From positions 1-30,163 of the forward strand of contig CABIVS010000013.1 in assembly GCA_902362375.1 (NCBI GenBank): a stretch of DNA of 30,163 nucleotides, given 5' to 3'. Below the pieces are notes generated by a model. It was not told where the DNA came from, ran no database searches, and was given only the letters and a program-made list of their open reading frames with translations. The translations under genes and the position numbers were made by a program. This DNA comes from Bacteroidaceae bacterium. GTDB taxonomy: Bacteria; Bacteroidota; Bacteroidia; Bacteroidales; Bacteroidaceae. Positions 24,741-30,163 of the stretch are shown one piece after another. Within the stretch, counting starts at the first letter, position 1. Every line of letters begins with the position of its first letter.

Positions 24741-25493
24741 TTAACTTCTATTCTTCAAAAATTCTTCTGCCCGTTCCAAGTCTTGCGGCGTATCAATTCC
24801 AATAGTTTCCACTTCACTGATACCTACCTTTATTTTGTATCCGTTCTCCAGCCAGCGAAGCTGCTCCAAAGATTCGGCCAACTCCAAAGAAGACTGTGGA
24901 AGCATGGTAATCTCTTTCAGCACCTCTGTACGATAAGCATACAATCCGATGTGCTTGTAGTAGGTATGTCCCTTCAACCAGTCCTGTTTCTCGGCATTAC
25001 GCTGATAAGGAATGATAGAACGGCTGAAATAAAGTGCATTCCAGTTCTTGTTGACTACCACTTTCGGTGAATTCACGTTTTCCAGTACGGCAAACGGTTC
25101 ATCGGCAGTAAAAGGCTTCACCAATGTAGCAATCTGCGTGGTTACATCCTCGAAGCAAGCCTTTACCGCATCCAGTTGTGAAGGCTGAATAAAAGGCTCA
25201 TCTCCTTGTATATTCACTACGACGTCAAAATCACCTCCAATCTTGGTACAGGCTTCATAACAACGATCCGTACCACTTTTATGGTGAACGGAAGTCATCA
25301 CAACCTTTCCCCCGAACGCCTTAACGGCAGCTTCAATGCGTTCATCATCCGTAGCTACATAAGCGTCATCTAAAACGCCTGCCACCTGTTCGTATACACG
25401 TTGTATGACTGTTTTTCCGCCTAACATAGCCAACGGTTTCGCAGGAAAACGAGTGGATGCATAGCGGGCAGGTATAATTCCAAGAAATTTCAT
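24741..25493 (-). CDS. kdsB: CMP-Kdo synthetase (3-deoxy-manno-octulosonate cytidylyltransferase)
   Basis: A 250-residue cytosolic enzyme (EC 2.7.7.38) that activates Kdo with CTP to CMP-Kdo, the donor for the inner core of lipopolysaccharide. The nucleotide-binding start IIPARYASTRFPAKPLAMLGGK (6-27, split: IIPARYAST, FPAKPL), the metal-binding QGDEPFI (96-102), and the C-terminal GIDTPQDLERAEEFL are typical. Length is normal. The ATG directly follows the TAG stop of the HPPK-like gene (TAGATG), so translation is probably coupled. The M16 homologue follows after 4 bases. It is part of an envelope-related operon with the class A penicillin-binding protein. Confidence 0.97.
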   Translation of the reverse strand: MKFLGIIPARYASTRFPAKPLAMLGGKTVIQRVYEQVAGVLDDAYVATDDERIEAAVKAFGGKVVMTSVHHKSGTDRCYEACTKIGGDFDVVVNIQGDEPFIQPSQLDAVKACFEDVTTQIATLVKPFTADEPFAVLENVNSPKVVVNKNWNALYFSRSIIPYQRNAEKQDWLKGHTYYKHIGLYAYRTEVLKEITMLPQSSLELAESLEQLRWLENGYKIKVGISEVETIGIDTPQDLERAEEFLKNRS

Positions 25494-25880
25494 CTACTTA
25501 ATAAATAATGAAGAATGGAAAGCAGACAATGACTGTTGTATATATCCCCTTTGCCAATCTTCCGGTTTTAATATTTTGTTATCATATAAAAGCATGTCAA
25601 TATCCAGACATACTTTTTCCTCTTTCTTATCCTCCGGACGACGCCCGGACCTCTGTTCTATATCTTTCAGCATTTTCCTCACCGTCTCTTCATCCTTATC
25701 GGAATAGAACAGAGCCACTTGGTTGGAAAACAGAGCCGGATTCTTAAAAAACAAAGGTTTAGTTTCCAGTTCGGGAGCAAAACAAATAGAAGAGAACGAT
25801 TCAGTCAACTTCTGTCTGGCAAAAGTCAGGTTCTCTTTCCTATTGTAATTACTCCCTATGCAAACAATATACTTGTGCAC
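25494..25880 (-). CDS. folK: HPPK-like protein (6-hydroxymethyl-7,8-dihydropterin pyrophosphokinase family)
   Basis: A small protein of about 128 residues related to the folate enzyme HPPK (EC 2.7.6.3). Seen are the start YIVCIGSNYNRKENLTFARQ, the FKNPALFSNQVALF segment, LKDIEQRSGRRPEDK (72-86) and LDIDMLLYD (92-100) with the two metal-binding aspartates (93 and 95). The usual GPR before L-D-x-D is replaced by KKEEKVC, so activity is less certain. The frame is open to 25994, but homology begins at the GTG at 25880. That start overlaps nothing and fits the family, and an in-frame ATG at 25928 is the alternative. It is 4 bases beyond the stop of the PBP gene and touches kdsB. Confidence 0.75.
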   Translation of the reverse strand: MHKYIVCIGSNYNRKENLTFARQKLTESFSSICFAPELETKPLFFKNPALFSNQVALFYSDKDEETVRKMLKDIEQRSGRRPEDKKEEKVCLDIDMLLYDNKILKPEDWQRGYIQQSLSAFHSSLFIK

Positions 25881-25884
25881 TTCT

Positions 25885-28209
25885 TTAATTGAACAGATCG
25901 TCCAGTCCTCTTTCTTCCACTTCGCCATCAGGAGTTTCCGAACCGGCACACGGGTCAAATCCTTCAGGAAGTTTGAATCTCTCCTGCTGGTCATATCCTA
26001 AAGTCGGGTCATCATATACTTTCTTCATATACATCGCCCAGATAGGCAAAGCTGCAGCAGCCCCCTGTCCATAGGTCATTCTACCGAAGTGAATATCACG
26101 TTCGTCCCCTCCTACCCAACAACCGGATACCAGTGAAGGAGTAAATCCCATAAACCAGGCATCGGAGTTATCATTGGTCGTTCCTGTTTTTCCACCCATA
26201 TCGGCGGTAATTCCATATCGACGAACACGTCCACCCGTTCCCTCATTGATAACGGCACGCAGCATAACCAGCATCTTGTAAGTGCTCGACGCGCTTATCA
26301 CTTCTTCCATTTGCGGTGCAAAAGTAGAAATGACATTGCCATCACTATCCTCAATGCGAGTAACGAACAATGGAGCCACCCGGATTCCCTTATTGGCAAA
26401 AGCCGTGTATGCGCTGACCATTTCACCGACAGAAATTTCACAAGGTCCCAGACAAAGTGAAACCACCGGATCAATTGCTTTATTGCGTACACCGAAACTA
26501 TGGATCAAGCGTACCAAATCATACGGATTCAGCTTACCCATCAGGTATGCAGAAATCCAGTTATCGGAGTTTGCCAATCCCCATTTCAGAGTCACCATTT
26601 CTCCATAACGCTTATCATTTGCATTACGTGGTGTCCAGGGAGTCCCATTCTCATCAATCAAAGTTTGCTCTACGTGGCGTGCCTGGTCACAAGGAGAAAA
26701 TCCGTTCTCCATTGCCAATGTATATAAATACGGTTTAATAGTAGAACCTACCTGACGACGTCCCACCATCGCCATATCATACTGGAAGTATACATAATTC
26801 GGTCCACCCACATAAGCCTTCACGTGTCCGTTTGCCGGATCCATTGACATAAATCCTGTCCGCAAGAAAGATTTATAGTAGCGGATTGAATCCATCGGTG
26901 TCATAATCGTATCTTTATCACCCTTCCAGGAAAAGACAGTCATTTCTTCCGGTGTATCGAACGCCTTACGAATCTGTTGTTCCGAAGCTCCCGCCTCTTT
27001 CATGAGGCGATAACGTTCCGTTTGTTTCATTGCTTTCGTCAACAACTCTTCCACTCGTTTTTCCGGCAGTGATCTTGCATACGGGGCATTCTTACTTCCC
27101 TCTTTTTCCTTGAAGAATACAGGTTGCAGATAATCACCCAAATGCTCTTTTACAGCATCTTCGGCATACTGCTGCATACGTGAATTGATAGTTGTATAAA
27201 TCTTCAATCCATCTGTATAGATGTTATAATTTGTACCGTCTTTCTTCTTGTTTTTCGCACACCAGCCATATAACGGGTTAGTTTCCCAAGCGATAGAATC
27301 CTCATAGAATTTCTGCATTTGCCAACCACGATAATCACTTCTTACCGGTTTCGGTGCTGTCATGACGCCACGGAGATATTCACGGAAATAAGTAGCCAGT
27401 CCCTCTTTGTGGTCAACACGGTTATATGTCAGTTTCAACGGAAGAGCCTGCAAAGAATCACATTCTGCATCTGTGATATATCCGGCTTTACGCATCTGCT
27501 CGAGCACCACATTACGACGGCCACGGGAACGTTCGTTGAAACGAACCGGATTGTAGAGTGACGGATTCTTACACATACCCACCAACGTAGCTGCTTCTTC
27601 AACCTTCAAGTCCTTCGGTTCACAGCCAAAATAGGTATATGCAGCAGTTTTGATACCAACAGCATTATTCAGAAAATCAAATTTATTGAGATACATACTC
27701 AATATTTCCTCTTTGGTGTAGTAACGTTCAAGTTTCACTGCAATCACCCATTCAATTGGTTTTTGAAAAAGACGCTGAAGTGTATTTCTCGCCACATTTT
27801 CCGTAAACAACTGTTTAGCTAACTGTTGCGACAAGGTACTACCCCCACCTGCATTTTTCTGAAACATCAAACCACGTTTCACAAACGCACGGAACAACGC
27901 TTTGGCATCAATCCCGGAATGCTCGACAAAACGAACATCTTCCGTTGCAATAAGAGCATTGATAATGCTGGGTGACAAATCCTTGTAAGCCGTGTACACC
28001 CGGTTTTCCTTGCTGTAAGACCATGTACCAAGCACTTTCTCATCTTCAGAAAAAATCTCCGTTGCAAATTTATAGCTCGGATTCTCAAGTTCCTCTACAG
28101 GAGGCATATAGCCAATCCAACCCTTTGAGATAGAGACAAAGATGACAACAATAGCCAACACAACGACTGCCAAAAATATCCAAAGAGCTTTTATTATTTT
28201 TCGAATCAT
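25885..28209 (-). CDS. mrcA: class A penicillin-binding protein (PBP1A type)
   Basis: A 774-residue bifunctional peptidoglycan synthase anchored in the inner membrane by one helix (about 8-27). The GT51 glycosyltransferase domain (about 50-235) shows ATEDVRFVEHSGID with catalytic Glu90, GGGSTLSQQLAKQLF (121-135) and KEEILSMYLNKF. The transpeptidase domain (about 450-715) shows the active Ser489 in GSTIK (488-492), SDN (548-550) and KTGT (674-677). It polymerises lipid II and crosslinks stems in the periplasm. Length is normal for PBP1A. It leads the operon with the HPPK-like gene, kdsB and the M16 homologue, and has its own promoter at 28247-28278. The C-terminus is acidic (EVEERGLDDLFN). Confidence 0.96.
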   Translation of the reverse strand: MIRKIIKALWIFLAVVVLAIVVIFVSISKGWIGYMPPVEELENPSYKFATEIFSEDEKVLGTWSYSKENRVYTAYKDLSPSIINALIATEDVRFVEHSGIDAKALFRAFVKRGLMFQKNAGGGSTLSQQLAKQLFTENVARNTLQRLFQKPIEWVIAVKLERYYTKEEILSMYLNKFDFLNNAVGIKTAAYTYFGCEPKDLKVEEAATLVGMCKNPSLYNPVRFNERSRGRRNVVLEQMRKAGYITDAECDSLQALPLKLTYNRVDHKEGLATYFREYLRGVMTAPKPVRSDYRGWQMQKFYEDSIAWETNPLYGWCAKNKKKDGTNYNIYTDGLKIYTTINSRMQQYAEDAVKEHLGDYLQPVFFKEKEGSKNAPYARSLPEKRVEELLTKAMKQTERYRLMKEAGASEQQIRKAFDTPEEMTVFSWKGDKDTIMTPMDSIRYYKSFLRTGFMSMDPANGHVKAYVGGPNYVYFQYDMAMVGRRQVGSTIKPYLYTLAMENGFSPCDQARHVEQTLIDENGTPWTPRNANDKRYGEMVTLKWGLANSDNWISAYLMGKLNPYDLVRLIHSFGVRNKAIDPVVSLCLGPCEISVGEMVSAYTAFANKGIRVAPLFVTRIEDSDGNVISTFAPQMEEVISASSTYKMLVMLRAVINEGTGGRVRRYGITADMGGKTGTTNDNSDAWFMGFTPSLVSGCWVGGDERDIHFGRMTYGQGAAAALPIWAMYMKKVYDDPTLGYDQQERFKLPEGFDPCAGSETPDGEVEERGLDDLFN

Positions 28210-28246
28210 GTTTTTTCTCGCTTAAAATAACGCATTTAATTAAGGT

Positions 28247-28278
28247 GCAAAGGTAGATAAAATCCGCTATTCAGCCAA
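28247..28278 (-). promoter_or_regulatory. promoter of the pbp-folK-kdsB-M16 operon
   Basis: On the minus strand TTG (28278-28276), 20 bases, then TACCTTTG with a following C (28255-28247) match the Bacteroides -33/-7 consensus. The -7 element lies about 38 bases before the PBP start codon. Confidence 0.7.
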
Positions 28279-28362
28279 CGAGTTTGATTAGATTTTCTAT
28301 TTTGTTAAAATATAGAGCGATACTCCTAACAAATAGCACGAAACAAAAAGAAAGAACGTTTG

Positions 28363-28394
28363 TTTGGGAAAATAGCGGAAAGAAAGTATCTTTG
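28363..28394 (+). promoter_or_regulatory. promoter of the AAA-ATPase/nuclease gene
   Basis: TTTG (28363-28366), 20 bases, then TATCTTTG (28387-28394) match the Bacteroides consensus, 42 bases before the ATG at 28437. It is divergent from the PBP promoter. Confidence 0.7.
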
Positions 28395-28436
28395 TATACA
28401 CTTATTCAAAGTGCATTCATATAAAAGACATTAATT

Positions 28437-30163
28437 ATGAAATATGTATCATCAGACAGGAAGTTGTTACCTTATGGTATGATGAACTTCGAGGACATCC
28501 GTTTGGATAATTATTATTACGTGGATAAAACCTCTTACATCCCCTTGATAGAGCAATCAGATCGTTTTTTCTTTTTTATCCGCCCGCGCCGATTCGGAAA
28601 AAGTCTGACTTTGAATATGCTTCAACATTATTATGATGTACGTGCCAAAGAAAAGTTTGACGCTTTGTTTGGCGATCTTTATATTGGAAAGCATCCCACA
28701 AAGGATCGCAATAGCTATCTGGTAATAAAATTAAATTTCTCGGGAATAAGTGGAGATTTACACAGCTACCGCAAAGGTCTGGACGAACATTGCAGAATCG
28801 TATTTGACTATTTCTGCGACGTTTATGCTGACTACTTACCTGAAGGAATCAAAGAAAAAATGGACGAAAAAGACGGGGCCGTCAGCCAATTCGAATATCT
28901 GTTTACGGAGTGCGCCCGTGTAAATCAAAAGATTTATCTCTTCATTGATGAATACGACCATTTCACCAATACAATACTCTCTGATGTCGACAGCTTAAAC
29001 CGTTACACTGATGAGACACACAAAGAAGGTTATTTACGTGCTTTTTTCAATAAAATAAAATCCGGCACAGACTCCAGTATTAAACGTTGCTTCATCACAG
29101 GTGTCAGTCCCGTGACAATGGATGACTTGACCAGCGGCTTCAATATCGGCACCAATTACTCGCTTTCATCAGAATTCAACGAACTGATGGGATTCACAGA
29201 AAGTGAGGTTCGCGAAATGTTAACTTATTATTCTAACACAGGACACTTCAACCATACCATCGATGAATTGATAGAAATTATGAAACCGTGGTATGATAAT
29301 TACTGCTTTGCACAAGAATGCTATGGTCGAACCACTATGTACAATTCCAACATGGTACTCTATTTCGTCAAAAACTATATCCGATACGGTGAAATACCGA
29401 AAGATATGGTAGAAGACAACATCCGTATTGACTACGAAAAATTGCGTATGCTCATCCGCAAAGACAAGGAGTTTGCGCACGATGCTTCCATCATACAGAC
29501 TTTAGTAAGCCAAGGATACATCACTGGAGAAGTGAAAAAAGGATTCCCAGCCGCCAGTATTATTGATCCGGACAATTTCATAAGCCTACTCTATTATTTT
29601 GGCATGCTTACTATTAGTGGCACACATGAAGGAAAGTGCAAACTCACCATTCCCAATCAGGTAGTTCGCGAACAACTTTACACCTATTTGTTGAACACTT
29701 ACAATGAAGCCAACTTAAGCTTCAGTAATTATGAGAAAAATGAATTATCCAGTTCGCTCGCTTATCGAGGTACCTGGAAAGCTTATTTTGACTACATAGC
29801 TGATTGCCTGAAACGCTACGCCTCCCAACGCGACAAGCAAAAAGGAGAATTTTTCGTACATGGTTTCACGCTAGCCATGACTGCACAAAACCGGTTCTAC
29901 CGCCCTATTTCGGAAGCAGATACACAAGAAGGATATGCTGACATCTTCTTATCTCCATTATTAGATATTTATCCGGATATGAAACACAGCTACATAATCG
30001 AGTTGAAATATGCTAAATACAAAGACCCCGAAAATCGTGTGGATGAATTACGATTAGAAGGTATCGCTCAAACCAACCGTTATGCTGATACAGATACAGT
30101 AAAAAATGCTATTGGCACCACACAGTTACATAAGATTGTTGTAGTATATAAAGGAATGGAAAT
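28437..30163 (+). CDS. AAA-ATPase-like / PD-(D/E)XK (DUF1703) protein, 3' end cut by the window
   Basis: An open frame of 575 codons runs off the window end. It is a Bacteroides-expanded family with an N-terminal AAA-ATPase-like domain and a C-terminal nuclease-fold domain. After a typical opening (KLLPYGMMNFEDIR, then YYVDKT), residues 49-57 read RPRRFGKSL, an atypical P-loop. Walker B is IYLFIDEYD (166-174). The C-terminus has GYADI (Asp502) and IIELKYAK (Glu522, Lys524), which fit a PD-(D/E)XK site. The end HKIVVVYKGMEM suggests only about ten residues are missing. Cellular role is unknown: links to nucleic-acid processing or genome defence are guesses. It has its own promoter and is divergent from the PBP operon. 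Confidence 0.9.
   Translation, partial: MKYVSSDRKLLPYGMMNFEDIRLDNYYYVDKTSYIPLIEQSDRFFFFIRPRRFGKSLTLNMLQHYYDVRAKEKFDALFGDLYIGKHPTKDRNSYLVIKLNFSGISGDLHSYRKGLDEHCRIVFDYFCDVYADYLPEGIKEKMDEKDGAVSQFEYLFTECARVNQKIYLFIDEYDHFTNTILSDVDSLNRYTDETHKEGYLRAFFNKIKSGTDSSIKRCFITGVSPVTMDDLTSGFNIGTNYSLSSEFNELMGFTESEVREMLTYYSNTGHFNHTIDELIEIMKPWYDNYCFAQECYGRTTMYNSNMVLYFVKNYIRYGEIPKDMVEDNIRIDYEKLRMLIRKDKEFAHDASIIQTLVSQGYITGEVKKGFPAASIIDPDNFISLLYYFGMLTISGTHEGKCKLTIPNQVVREQLYTYLLNTYNEANLSFSNYEKNELSSSLAYRGTWKAYFDYIADCLKRYASQRDKQKGEFFVHGFTLAMTAQNRFYRPISEADTQEGYADIFLSPLLDIYPDMKHSYIIELKYAKYKDPENRVDELRLEGIAQTNRYADTDTVKNAIGTTQLHKIVVVYKGME

Noticed and set aside
24498..25070. 190-codon plus-strand frame across M16 and kdsB
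   Set aside because: It crosses the border of two good genes on the other strand and shows no coding pattern.
25881..25994. Upstream extension of the HPPK-like frame to an ATG at 25994
   Set aside because: It lies within the 3' end of the PBP gene and encodes no HPPK-like sequence. Homology begins at the GTG at 25880.

Overview
The window looks like a chromosomal segment of a gut Bacteroides (Bacteroidales). The evidence is the SusC/SusD pair with a FecR/ECF-sigma switch, a serine-type sulfatase next to a GH2 beta-galactosidase, TAnnTTTG promoter elements with TTTG or TTG about 18-20 bases upstream, weak Shine-Dalgarno sequences, and a DUF1703-type AAA-ATPase/nuclease gene. I cannot name the species.

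Layout. 1-534 holds no clear complete gene: a possible 3' end of an upstream gene, a perfect 12-bp inverted repeat with a third copy, and a 3 x 20-bp operator-like direct repeat. A LysR regulator (-) diverges from pckA (+). A shared bidirectional terminator follows pckA. From 3345 to 20947 everything is on the minus strand. Reading in the direction of transcription there are two blocks. The first is a two-component operon: a 1439-residue double histidine kinase, a response regulator and an AbgT-family transporter. The second is a compact polysaccharide utilization locus (PUL): ECF sigma, FecR anti-sigma, SusC, SusD, sulfatase, GH2 beta-galactosidase. The PUL abuts a decapitated OmpA C-terminal domain. 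On the plus strand prs follows, ending in a terminator enclosed by 27-bp perfect inverted repeats. Then on minus come a 14-repeat MORN protein and an operon of class A penicillin-binding protein, HPPK-like protein, kdsB and a catalytically dead M16 peptidase homologue. The window ends inside a plus-strand AAA-ATPase/PD-(D/E)XK gene.

How the genes work together. In the PUL, SusD and SusC should bind and import a glycan, the periplasmic sulfatase should remove sulfate, and the GH2 enzyme should remove beta-linked galactose. The SusC N-terminal STN domain should signal through FecR to the ECF sigma factor. This control type and the sulfatase plus beta-galactosidase pair suggest a sulfated host glycan such as mucin, but the substrate is inference. 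pckA and prs are central metabolism. The pbp-folK-kdsB-M16 operon mixes peptidoglycan synthesis, folate and Kdo/LPS precursor functions.

The most unusual item is the double kinase. Its N-terminal half keeps an ATP-binding domain but lacks a recognisable phospho-acceptor histidine, while its C-terminal half has an H-box-like histidine (KHET) but a degraded ATP-binding domain. No tRNA, rRNA, CRISPR array or insertion sequence was seen.
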